Assembly: GCA_001557505.1 (NCBI GenBank)
Contig: LSAX01000011.1
Coordinates: 1,674,001 to 1,738,000 of the forward strand
Direction: 5' to 3'
Length of the DNA: 64,000 bases
From: Reticulascus tulasneorum
Taxonomy: Eukaryota; Ascomycota; Sordariomycetes; Glomerellales; Reticulascaceae
Shown here: positions 1 through 10,231 of the stretch, piece by piece
Layout: every line of letters starts with the position of its first letter
How positions within the stretch are numbered: position 1 is the stretch's first letter
Translations under genes and position numbers: made by a program
Notes under the pieces: model-generated
Told to the model about the DNA's origin: nothing
The model's database searches: none
Seen by the model: the letters and a program-made list of their open reading frames with translations, nothing else

Positions 1-1601
1 TGGAGATGCGTTGTGTTGTATGATGGCGAGGTAGTAGAGCAAACTCACATTTAAATCAGGGACCTCGTTCTGTTCTGAAAAGTGGCGGTAAATAATGTAT
101 GCATCATGGAGTTTGGAGCTTGAGTAATAGCGAGTGTATCACAAGCGGGCATTCAATAGTTAAATACAATTCGTACCCGAGCGTGGCTGAAGAGCCCTGA
201 ATAGCTGACTGGGCCTGGCCACCTGTTTTCAAGAATTAGGCCCAGCTAGAGTACATTAGCCCAAACATGTCTCCCCACAGCATCCGATATCCTCAGTCCC
301 AGCTCCTTCCAACAGTCTCGCCATCCCGAAAGTGAGGCGTACAGATTGGCCAACAATTACGAAGGCTCATAACGCGATGATCTACCCCTGGTCTGGTACA
401 TAGCGCCGTATGCATTATACAGCTGATAGGTAGGCCTAGGGCTAGGATCCTGTCAAGATGAGGCGGATCGCTTGGCCCCAAGTCCTGCAGGGCAGACATG
501 TCATAGATAGGCAATGTAAGAAGGTGGCAGAATATTCAAGTAACAATTCTCACTGTAATATCCACTTCGACATTCCTATGCGTAGCTACTTGAATATTCT
601 GAAATATTCACTACAATATTCACTACAATATTCGCTTCAATATTCCTATAGATTCCCACTCCGAACATCCTACATATTCACTGCAATACTCACTCTAGTA
701 TGTCCGAGAATGGCTGCTTGAATATCCCAGTGCCAAAGCAGCACTGGGTTTCCCGATCCGCTTGCTAATAAGGTACCTAAACAGGCCCTCCCAGCGCCTT
801 GGATTTCCCACTACGCATCAGACCAGCGGGGGGGGGGGGGGCGATGTGCCCCTCTGCGGGGAAGCTCGGCCCTCTGTGGAGTCCATGTGCAGATTCACTT
901 GCAGGGGGAGGTGAAGCAGGATGGATACCCATGAATTTGAAGGTCTTGATATTCCAAACAACTACTCTCGAAGTCTAACTTATCTTATGTTTACTCAGCT
1001 AAATATAGAAGATAGGATTCTTCTCAATTGATGCTTGCTGCTAGGTCCGAGTCTTGCAGTTCCATCATCTTCACGGCAGACGAAGCAACCAGCTCTTTCT
1101 TGGCTGACTTACAGCTGACGATCTGCGGATTCTATCAATCTTGAACGGAAGGGCTTTGGCGATCCATGGGAATAGCCTATCTTCCAAAACCATGAGATAT
1201 GTCCGAACACGATATTCTACAACAAGCATTCTAATATTTAATCCTGTAACACTAATAATCTGGACGTAGATAGTAATCAGTCACCTATGTTTGCACAAAG
1301 CTGGATCGTGCGGCTCATCCCTGTTGATTAGATCCCCGTTTCCCCATCCCCCTCCACCAATCACCGCTCCCCTATTTCATTCTTTCGCCCACCATCCCGA
1401 GCCTCGGCTCGATGATGCAGCATTGCTGAGAGCTCCCCCCGAAGTAAGCCGGGAACTTCGCATTCCTGTGACAATCCGGGTATTGGCTCTCCCTTGGACT
1501 TTTGTCCTTTATTTGCCATAGAGCTGCCATCGACTCGAACACGTCTGCCGGGCTCCCTCCAACTCACATGTAGTCAATCGTGCAAACCCATATCACACAC
1601 A
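1..1601. other. Intergenic region, left edge
   Basis: No gene is supported here; the short ORFs are not protein-like. The stretch holds the left copy of a MITE-like repeat (491-764, listed separately), a run of 14 G at 828-841 and presumably the promoter and 5' UTR of the acyl-CoA dehydrogenase gene that starts at 1602. Confidence 0.6.
491..764 (-). repeat. MITE-like repeat, left copy (inverted relative to 3498-3646)
   Basis: Read on the minus strand, this block aligns by eye with plus-strand 3498-3646. Shared blocks, in order, are an 11-base start (complement of 754-764), a hairpin (stem 726-733 with 741-748), a 15-base block (583-597 versus 3539-3553) and a distal block containing CTTCTTACATT. 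Many differences are C/T or G/A transitions. The centre of this copy is expanded by AATATTC-containing units around 590-650. An 8-base inverted pair, GCGGATCG at 463-470 and CGATCCGC at 754-761, may mark its ends. No transposase is present. Ends are approximate. Confidence 0.6.
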
Positions 1602-3374
1602 ATGGCTCCCTCACAGACTTTCTCCCGTAAGGACATCGCAAGCCACAATACAGAAGAGTCGCTCTGGTGCATAATCGACGCCAAAGTCTACGACCTCTCC
1701 GAATTCGTCGACGCCCACCCCGGCGGCGAGAGCGTGCTCCGTCAGGTCGCCGGCAAAGATGCCACTACCGATTTCTACAACCTTCACCGGCACGAGGTTC
1801 TTGCCAAGTACGACGACCTCTGCATCGGAACCGTCCAAGGCGAGAAGCCGGAGATCATAAACCCCCAGCCAGGCGACCTGAGCACAGTCCCCTATGCAGA
1901 ACCGCTGTGGCTCTCCCCACCATTCAAGAGCGCGTATTACAAGGACTCGCACCGCAGGCTGCAGCGTGCGATGCGCGAGTTCACCGACAAGTACATCACC
2001 CCCGAGGCTCAGGCGAGCGAGGAGTCCGGCGACTATATCAGCCAGGGGCTGATTGATCGCATGTCGAGTGTCGGGTTGCTGCATATGCGGCTTGGCCCGG
2101 GAAAGCACCTTCACGGGGTTGAGCTGCTGGGTGGCGCTGTCAAGGGGGAGGAATTTGACTATTTCCACGATTTGGTCGTGGGACAAGAGCTCAGTCGTTC
2201 TAGTTCTAGGGGCTTTCAGGATGGCAACATGGCCGGCATGACCATTGGCTTGACGGCAGTCTTGAACTTCGCCAATAACGAGGCACTGAAGAAGCGGATC
2301 TCGGAAGAGGTGTTTAGCGGGAAGAAGAAGCTCTGTCTTGCCATCACGGAGGCTTTTGCTGGCAGCGATGTGGCTGGCCTTAGAACCACAGCTGTCAAGT
2401 CTAAAGATGGCAAACACTATGTGAGCTTCTATCCCCATGCTTCGCGACCTGCTGCGTCTCTCTTGCCTCGCCACTCGCTGACTCGAACAGATCGTCAACG
2501 GCTCCAAGAAATGGATCACGAACGGTGTCTGGTCAGACTACTTTGTCACCGGTGTCAAGACAGACAAGGGCCTCAGCGTCCTCCTCATCCCACGAGGTGA
2601 AGGTGTCCAGACAAAGCCCATCAAGACTTCCTACTCGGCGGCCGCCGGCACCACGTATATCACCTTCGACAACGTGGAGGTCCCTGTCGAGAATCTTCTG
2701 GGAGAGGAAAACAAAGGCATCCATGTGATCCTCAGCAACTTCAACCACGAGCGGTGGACGATGGTTTGTAAGTTTTCCGCCACCAGCTCTATGCGTATGA
2801 TTTGGACCTGCTGACATCATCGTAGGCGCTACCCTTCGTATGTGCCGAACAATCGTTGAGGAAACCCTCAAATGGTCAAACCAACGATTGGTTTTTGGCA
2901 AGAAACTTATTGAGCAACCAGTCATCCGCCAGAAGTATGATATTTTGCTCCTCCCCTTCTGTTGCTCTTCCTCCTTCGCCCTTCCTCCTTCGCCCTTCCT
3001 CCTTAGCAACCTAAAGCACTCACTGACCCTTACCCAGACTCGCCAAAATGATCGCCCTCACCGAGGCCAACCAATCCTGGCTCGAAACCATAACGTACCA
3101 AATGTGCCACATGCCGTACAAAGAGCAGGCCAAGCACCTCGCCGGCCCCATCGGCCTCCTCAAGATGAGTGCCACCCGGGCCGCCCACGAGATCGCCGAC
3201 GAGGCCGTCCAGATCTGGGGGGGCCGCGGCCTTACCCGGACCGGCATGGGCCGTACCATCGAGAATTTCAATCGCACGTACAAGTTCGATGCCATCCTTG
3301 GCGGCGCGGAGGAGGTGCTCGCCGATCTGGGGGTAAGGCAGGCGATGCGGTTTATGCCGAAGTCGAGGTTATAG
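1602..3374 (+). CDS. Cytochrome b5 / acyl-CoA dehydrogenase fusion, probably peroxisomal
   Basis: Four exons (1602-2420, 2491-2767, 2826-2934, 3038-3374) give 513 aa. Residues 5-80 are a cytochrome b5 domain with the heme motif HPGG (His39; the second axial ligand is probably His62 or His64). The rest is an acyl-CoA dehydrogenase: the FAD/substrate signature ITEAFAGSD lies near 248-256 and the RLVFGKKL and IWGGRGLT blocks follow. The medium-chain-type catalytic Glu position reads ILGGAEE, with Gly instead of Glu. A Glu at residue 360 (NHERW) sits where long-chain and isovaleryl-CoA dehydrogenases carry their base. The C-terminus is SRL, a canonical PTS1 peroxisomal signal. Inferred role: FAD-dependent alpha,beta-dehydrogenation of acyl-CoA in peroxisomes, with the b5 domain as electron carrier. 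The substrate is unknown. The start is the ATG just before the b5 domain; an upstream in-frame ATG at 1494 would add 36 unconserved-looking residues. Confidence 0.93.
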
Positions 3375-3497
3375 TGGGGTCGTCGAAAGGTGCTTTTGAT
3401 TATTTGGCTGTTCCAACATTGGCCCCATTCCTCGGAGGCATGTGGCTTAGATACCTAGGTAGCTATTCAGGGCTCTCCAGCCATGCTGGGTATGTAC

Positions 3498-3646
3498 CAA
3501 GCGGATCGTGAAATAAAAAGTGCCGCTTCGGCACCTGGATATTCAAGTAGCTATTCAGAGACATATTAGAGCGAGTATCACCGTGAATATGGACTAAATT
3601 ACATGAATATTCGTAAGCTTCTTACATTATCTTTGACATATCCTCC
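3498..3646 (+). repeat. MITE-like repeat, right copy
   Basis: This is the plus-orientation partner of 491-764. Homology begins with CAAGCGGATCG (3498-3508), continues through a 6-bp-stem hairpin (3520-3534), the 15-base block 3539-3553, and a TGAATATTC plus CTTCTTACATT block near 3604-3630. It lacks the AATATTC expansion seen in the left copy. The real end may reach about 3690, where the inverted motif of the hairpin recurs. It starts 124 bp after the acyl-CoA dehydrogenase stop codon. Confidence 0.6.
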
Positions 3647-3856
3647 GAAGGAACGTTGCCGTTTTGATAACACTGCTTCGGCAACACTACAGCCAACTTA
3701 CAGATGTTAGTACACTTGACAAAAGGCCCGACTGGGTATGGATCCGACTACATGAACCTGGGGGCTTGGGAGTACTCACGGTCTTTCTCGACTCCTCGCT
3801 ACTCGACGTTACACTGGAGTAAGAACAAACAGCCAATACGTCAACGACCAGACATT

Positions 3857-3889
3857 CACACAACACAGACACACACAGACACACACACA

Positions 3890-3924
<35 letters not shown>
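3857..3924. repeat. (AC)n microsatellite
   Basis: Alternating CA dinucleotides with a few CAG interruptions in the first half and an uninterrupted AC run in the second half. It lies between two genes, in no coding frame. Confidence 0.95.
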
Positions 3925-3927
<3 letters not shown>

Positions 3928-4447
3928 TCCATTGTGCAACGCAAACTTTCGATTCCCTGCCCTGACTGCAATCACCACCTTCCAAAGGCGTCACTGCCGA
4001 GATAGCAGCGATGTACCATCCGCCAGTAACGGACCAAATCTACCGGAACGAAAGCTTCCTGATAAAGATCCACCCATCCTGTCCTAACCTCTCCCGGAGA
4101 GGCAAAGTCAAGCGTAAGCTTTCCTTTCCATACTTGCAATCGTCATCCAATGAATCAAGTCAAAAAGAGCCGAGTACACGACGGCGAAACTGGACCAAAT
4201 GCAAAGGGGTGTATCGCGAGTGCGTAAAAGAAATCCATGAGTCGTGTGGCCGTCCACGTAACTTTTCCGGATGCCGTAGTTCCCTGTAGTGTGCCGTTGT
4301 GTGAAATGAGCAAGAACCATGCCAATGTACAAAGCATCTGTGATGCCCCGTTTCGTCGGGAATTAGAGTCTGATGTATGCGAAAAGAGTTTCAAGATAAA
4401 CCTCCGCAAGACCGCAAGAGACTCGTCACCGATGGAGGGCGAACGGT

Positions 4448-6042
4448 TTAGGTGTTGGGGCACTGGGCCTGAACGTGGCCAGGCTGCTGGCACTTGTAGC
4501 AGATTTTCTCGCCGCCGGATGACTCCTTGGGGCAGTCTCGCGAAAAGTGACCATTCTCACCACAGTTGTAGCACTTGGATCCATTGACACACTCACCTAG
4601 TAGGAAGTCGGTCAGAGACGCTCAATCAGAGAGATGTCAGCAACTTACGAGACATGTGACCGTAGCCGCCGCAAGAGTAGCACGTCTTCTGGTTGTTGCC
4701 GCCGCCGTAGCCACCGGAGCCACCGCCGCCGCCACCAGAGTAGCCGGATCCACCACCGAAACCGCCGCCACCGCCGCCTTGGCCGTAGCCACCAGCCTTG
4801 GGGCAGTTGCGAGCAATATGGCCGACCTCTCCGCACTAGGTCTGTCAACACTGGGGGTTATGGCTTCCAAGAGCAGATATTTCCTACCTTGTAGCACTCG
4901 GTAGAGGTGGCATTACCACCGCCACCAACAGCGCCGCCGCCGCCACCTGCAGCACCACCCTGTGGGCAGTCACGGGAGATATGGCCGGTTTGACCACAGC
5001 GATAGCATGACTTGTTGTCCTTCGGGCCTTCTGGGCAATCACGGCCTACAATCAAGTCAATAAGGGAAAAGTTCAGAAGATGGGCGTAGCGTACTCATGT
5101 GGCCCTCATCTGAGGCAGAACGCGTTAATCACGATTCACATTGGGCCGAATGGCAAGACAACTTACTGCCGCAGTTGTAGCTATTGTGTGTTAGTCGAAA
5201 TTCAGGGGTGGAAGAAGGATGCAAGACTTACCACTTCGCAGCTCCTCTGTTAGGGCAGTCGCGAGCCTTTGTCAGGTCAGTACTTTCGACCGTGAATCTC
5301 AACCTGCTGTTTGCTTCCTTGGCATACCTGATGACCGGTGTTACCGCCTAAATAATCTCAGTCAGACTTCACTCTCACAACATGACGGCAGCAACAATTC
5401 AAAATCGCTGAAGAGGTTGCCTGGGAAGGGCTTAGAAGGTGAAAGTGTGATCCATGGCCTACATGTACTGGCCCGTGGTGGAAGCACAAGCAAACAGGGC
5501 AAGCGGCATATCCCGCCAATGAGGTGAGAGGCGCAAACAGACTTTGCATCCATTTGTCCATTTTGGGACATAGGGTACAGAAATTTTCCCAGGCAAACGC
5601 AGCAGGATCGTAGAAAATGGCCAAGAGGCTCTGGCCTTGCCAAAGCAATGGGGGATAAGAAAAGTGAAGCGCAGAGCAAACTTCTGCTGCGACATTGGGC
5701 TAGAGCTAGGAAAAGAATAGCCAGTTGCGTTGCACAACAAGGATAAGACTGAAGGAGGCTAATTCAAGATAAGACGTGGGTAGTCTTGTGCAACCAAAGC
5801 TGTGGGAACGACATGGGGCGAGAGTGGCCGAGACAGATAACCCCCCAAGTTGTGCGTTACGCAACATGGCGGGCGATAAGTTGAGTCTGCGGTAAAGGAT
5901 ATATGGAAGATGGTAGACTCGAGGAGAAATCAAGGCGAAGGAAAAGGCGAAGCCCTTGTCCAGAACCAGGGCAAGATATGATGAAGTCATACTCACAAGT
6001 AAAGCAGGCACGTCCCTGCGTGCTAGGAGCCTGATAATCCAT
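4448..6042 (-). CDS. Seven-zinc-knuckle (CCHC) nucleic-acid-binding protein, Gis2/Byr3/CNBP family
   Basis: Eight exons on the minus strand (5997-6042, 5328-5347, 5232-5266, 5167-5180, 5095-5109, 4888-5045, 4649-4835, 4448-4596) splice to 624 nt, 207 aa. The product is seven CX2CX4HX4C knuckles; the first reads CFTCGNTGHQARDC and the last [14 protein letters not shown]. Gly-rich linkers follow the third and fourth knuckles. Family members bind single-stranded nucleic acid and act in translation (yeast Gis2, human CNBP) or meiotic signalling (fission yeast Byr3). Three internal exons are only 20, 14 and 15 nt, yet each is needed to complete a knuckle, which supports the model. The first intron is 649 bp, the longest in the window. 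A further intron, probably in the 5' UTR (6092-6260; donor GTAAGA, acceptor GTAG), is suggested. Confidence 0.93.
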
Positions 6043-7942
6043 GGTAGACGGCTTGAAATTGATATCCCCGTGGTAGAGTTTGAGTTGACGTCTACAAGAC
6101 GGTCAGTATTTCCATATTCCAGAGAAGTTATGCGCGCATCTCGCCCGGCAGCGAAGTTAAGCTTCGTTGCAGCTCTGGCAAGTCGACATTCGGTGTAGGT
6201 GGGGGAGGCGCAACCACTTGTGCGCGCGCGATGTGGGGAAGTTGGAGACGGTCGTCTTACCTTGGTAATGACGGTAAGAGATCGGACGATGAGGTATTCG
6301 AAATGGAGGACTTCGCGCAGGACTTGACAATGTCAGTGACTTGATCTAGAGCGAACGAGCGGTTGCGCGGAGCTCGAGAATGAGGTTGTATGCAGTAAAA
6401 TATTGTGGAAGGAAGGGGAGAAAAGTTGCGCGCAGGATGATCAAGGTTAAAAAGAAAAGACGAGGGGTCTCGGTGTCAGACCGCCTAGGTGGAGCAAGTT
6501 TGAAAATTGGCAAGCGCGAAAGAGCGAAGATCAAGCAGAGGCAAAATCCGGAATGACGAGGCCAAGACAGTGCAGACTGGAAAGGAGAACAACATACTTC
6601 CAGATGATGGTTCTTGAAATGTATCAAGGAGAGGCTTTGCGTATGCGTAACTCGAGGGTGTCCGAGTTGTTCGAGGGATCGATATCTGATTTCTAGAAAG
6701 AAAATGTGGGAAGAGGCAAAAGCAAAGCCATTTAATTTATGAAAAAAAAAAAAAAGTCGAGGAAGAGCGACGGTGGTGGGGTACCCCTGCCTGGGCATGT
6801 TAAAATCGCCGAGCGGGGGCCTAGCACACTGAAAGTGAGTAGCCTTGACATTCCGCAAGCTTTCTGGCCACTCCCTACCAATAGTACCTTAGTTGCAACT
6901 TCTAAGTAGTAGCATGGCAAGTTAGGTACCTTGCTGAGTAGATGCTTATCTACCTAGTAGCTAGTAGCAGCAAGCATCCACTAGGGGACGTAATACGCAG
7001 CAGGTACATCTATGCATCTACATGGTGTCAAGCACCGAGGGAGAAGCAGGCAAGTGGTTGCTGGTGGAGATAGTGGCCTGCAGTCAGTGTACAAACCAAG
7101 CCTAGACCTGACTTAGTTACTGGCTCGTCCGCTCGCTTCAGCGGCGAAATCGTTGGTTCTGCCGCTTGTCCCTTGCATGCTTTCCAACATGCACCCAAAC
7201 TTCCGCACTGTGCCGCACTCCACTGCCACCCTTCCATAGTCTGGGTCTCGGCCTCACCGTACGGATCACTTCGACATGGCCTTTCGCCCCCCTTGGCTGG
7301 ATGACACTGAGACATGGCATGGGACCTGAGTCCGGTAGAAACTCTACACGGCATCAAAGCCCTTGACTTGGATCGTAGGTGCAGAACTCCGTCATGGCCT
7401 GGAACGGGAATTACGAAGTGTTCATGTCCTCACTCATTACATGTTTGGGTCTTCTTCGCTCCAACCATTCCATTTTAAAGATATCTTCGGGGCTCGTATG
7501 TCCTCGAGAAAAGAGAAAGTCTTGCCAAACTCATCTTACTAGCGAGTACTCTCTTTCCCTTCGACATCATGGCAAGACAGTATTCCGTAGCCTGAAGAGC
7601 CGCTGGTTTGTTGAGTTCAGTTATGGAAAGCCAACCAGCGATCAGCAGCGACCAGCTACAACACCCAGCATGAATTCAAAGCCTTGAACAAGGGTGGCCT
7701 GAACATCCATCCCATCCTTCCCAGCGACTTTTAATTCCGGTTTAGAACAGTAGCCACTAAGGGCTCAGACACCTTCGGCCAGCCTTCCCTTTCAGAGTGG
7801 TGATAGGCTTCCACCCGAAGGCGCAGTGTAGTAGTCACCAGCATGCGGACGGACATTCGAAACCCCCCGATCCAAATACTGCATAGAGTACGAGGAAACG
7901 GGCGGATGCGATTCGCTCAAGAATCCATCTCATAACGAGCCA

Positions 7943-8577
7943 CTAATTAATCCCAAGACCTTCAAACTTCACCCACTGCCCACCAGTAATCGGAGAGCCG
8001 GTTCTGGTGGGTTCCTGCTTCCTGCAATGACCTCCCAAGCAAGTGTATATGTAGCTTTGAATAGCCCGAAACACCAAGGGGCCTATTCGAAAATAGTTCT
8101 TGCTTCTTTGCCCGTAAATCTGGTTGGTTTGAAGGGCCTTCGTCATGTAGATCACGGATGAGCAATAGAGGTTGCCGACGACATCAGACGAAGATCCTCG
8201 AAGACGGCATAAAGTGTCGTCGAGATTTCCTGGCTTACCCGGATCATGGCAACAGCCCGTCGGCATCTTTCCTCTTTAGCCGCCTCAAGTGAGTGGAACT
8301 CGTGCATGAACGCCTCCGAGAGCAGATATGATATGGGATGTAGTCTACATATTATCGAGAAGGAAATGGTTCGCACCCCATCCGAATTGACTAAAAGGAC
8401 GAGTTGTGTCATGTAGAAAATCGTCCCTGGCAGTAGACGCGAGCAAAGGAATTTGTTTCGCATTCGTGCAGGGAGAAAGACGGAGGCACCAGAGGAGCTC
8501 GCAGTAATGCCGGAACTGGATTTTAGAGTCCCTTCAGGTTGCTTTGTGAAATAGGCAAAACGTTGAATGCAACTCAT
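7943..8577 (-). pseudogene. Possible gene remnant or orphan coding stretch
   Basis: Two overlapping minus-strand reading frames (8577-8152, 141 codons; 8266-7943, 107 codons) have a fairly protein-like composition, including a stretch rich in Leu, Ile, Ser and basic residues. A single transcript would need an intron or frameshift around 8150-8260, and I cannot place one with good splice sites. I recognise no domain. It may be a decayed gene, a lineage-specific gene or chance. Confidence 0.2.
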
Positions 8578-8852
8578 CGGGGCATGGAAGCTGGGGAGCT
8601 AGAAATTCCAAGGCAGTCATACATAATCTGTGCCTTACTGGTGTATCTGGCAGATTGCAGAGGCGCATAGGCGCATAGGCGGCATGTGACGGTAATTGCG
8701 CAGCCATGACAAAAAAACAATGGTCAAGATGTAACATACAATTGGAATTAGTTGAGAATGGCGAAGGGCAGCTGCGAGAACCGGAAGCTGTTGCAACGCG
8801 ATTGGCATTGTTCTACTTCTTCTGAGGAGACACAGGTGAGGACTGCCTACCT

Positions 8853-8872
8853 TACCTTACCTAGGTAAGGTA
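8853..8872. repeat. 20-bp perfect palindrome of the ACCTAGGT family
   Basis: TACCTTACCTAGGTAAGGTA equals its own reverse complement. Related motifs (ACCTAGGTA, AGGTACCT, AGGTAAGGTA) recur in other intergenic parts of the window, for example 3452-3462, 6923-6932, 25789-25868, 32485-32496, 44790-44830 and 60735-60780. Function is unknown. Confidence 0.7.
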
Positions 8873-10231
8873 GTACAGCAGCTTCGGAGAGGTGAGGTGA
8901 AGGTCTAGGTAGTTAGGGCGCAGCACCCCCGTAACTGGCAAGCGGTCGCTTTGATCGGCATGTGTGGAAAACTTCTATGCCACGTGTGGAACACATATCG
9001 AAGCCCTTGGCTTCCAAGGCTCAGGGTCATACTCCAGGGTCAAATTCATGCTTTAAGAAGATCCCACGAACCGCTCTTCGCAAGAACGGGACGAGGTACC
9101 TGTGTTCCACAACTCTCCGTCCCGAACGAATATCACTCGGACAAAAAAAAAAAAAAATCGACGTTGCGAATGTCAGCAGCCGATTGCCTGTTACAGATTG
9201 ATGTGCCTTCTGGAAGGTCCTTCCAAAGCCAGCACCCTTGTTTGATTGCCAGAAGTGCCGCACCAAAGAGGCAGCTACCATTCAGGAAGGCAAACGGCTT
9301 GTGATATTATATTACTCCTTCGGGACACAAAACTTGGTCTGAAGCCGAGGGTTACGCGGCTGAATGCCCGAGTCCAGCTTCAGATTGGCTGTCGCTTAAG
9401 ACACGGACGACAGGGCTGTCATGGGTATCTGCAAGACGTTGTAGCCCGAGCATCTAGGGGGCAATGATATCTCGAGAAGATGGTATCAAACGATGTCGTA
9501 CCACGACAATCGAACATTGGATGGTGCTGTACAACATTTGCCGGCCCGGAAGACCGTATTCCGGGGGGGGATTTTGGAAGAGTGGGCCATTCTATCCATC
9601 ATCATCTGCTCTTCTGATGCTATGATAAGACCCGCTGAACCTTCCGCATTAGCAATTATCAATCAATCGGGTCATCACGAAATCTGGCTGTATGTAAGAC
9701 ACGTTGCCGTCCAGCCTCTGCACCCATCCATATCGTTGCATGCCGACGGCGGGGACGGACGGGATAGGTGAGAATCCCTCAACGCAGCGGCCATGGTACG
9801 TTGAGGGCATCTCATGCTCTCGGTGCCGAAGATGATGAGAATAATCTCGCTATCGAGACCACGTAGGAGCGCTATGCTCAAGCCGTTGCAGACTTGCGGG
9901 ATCGGCAAGCAATTACCATAATAACCCGGCGAAGCAAGGGATGTTGTTCACAAGTCGGAAGACGGGAAGCAAAGCATACTCGAAAATGTGATGGAAAATT
10001 CGCACTGTACCAAATCTTGAGACAGGGCTGGGGAGGTAAGATTCCGAGTGGTGGATCTGATTGCGTCATGCAGGGGTCCCCTCCATAGAGTTCACGTGAT
10101 AGGGCGCCGCGCTTGCTTGCCCACCGCGAGCCCCGTTCAGACGCGTCAGGGAAAATATATCGTGGCAACGTTGGCAATCAGACACACGAAAGGCCACGAC
10201 ATGGTGACACTTAACCCCAGTCAGATGTAGA

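Larger units (their letters stand above)
3375..4447. other. Intergenic region between convergent genes
   Basis: This holds the 3' flanks of the acyl-CoA dehydrogenase and zinc-knuckle genes, the right MITE-like copy (3498-3646) and an AC microsatellite. A GTGCCG/CGGCAC hairpin at 3520-3534 belongs to the repeat. A related GTTGCCG...CGGCAAC inverted pair follows at about 3655-3685. No gene is supported. Confidence 0.6.
6043..10231. other. Long gene-poor intergenic region
   Basis: About 4.2 kb between the divergent zinc-knuckle and SAE2 genes. It holds A- or T-rich tracts (6740-6753, 9142-9156), a perfect 20-bp palindrome (8853-8872) with related ACCTAGGT/AGGTAAGG motifs nearby, and a weak protein-like stretch at 7943-8577. 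The part next to 6042 is probably 5' UTR with an intron. I found no supported gene or tRNA. Confidence 0.5.

Noticed and set aside
1611..2519. 302-codon open frame on the minus strand opposite the acyl-CoA dehydrogenase
   Set aside because: It is the antisense shadow of a GC-rich coding exon. The plus strand encodes clear cytochrome b5 and dehydrogenase motifs, and the antisense translation resembles nothing.
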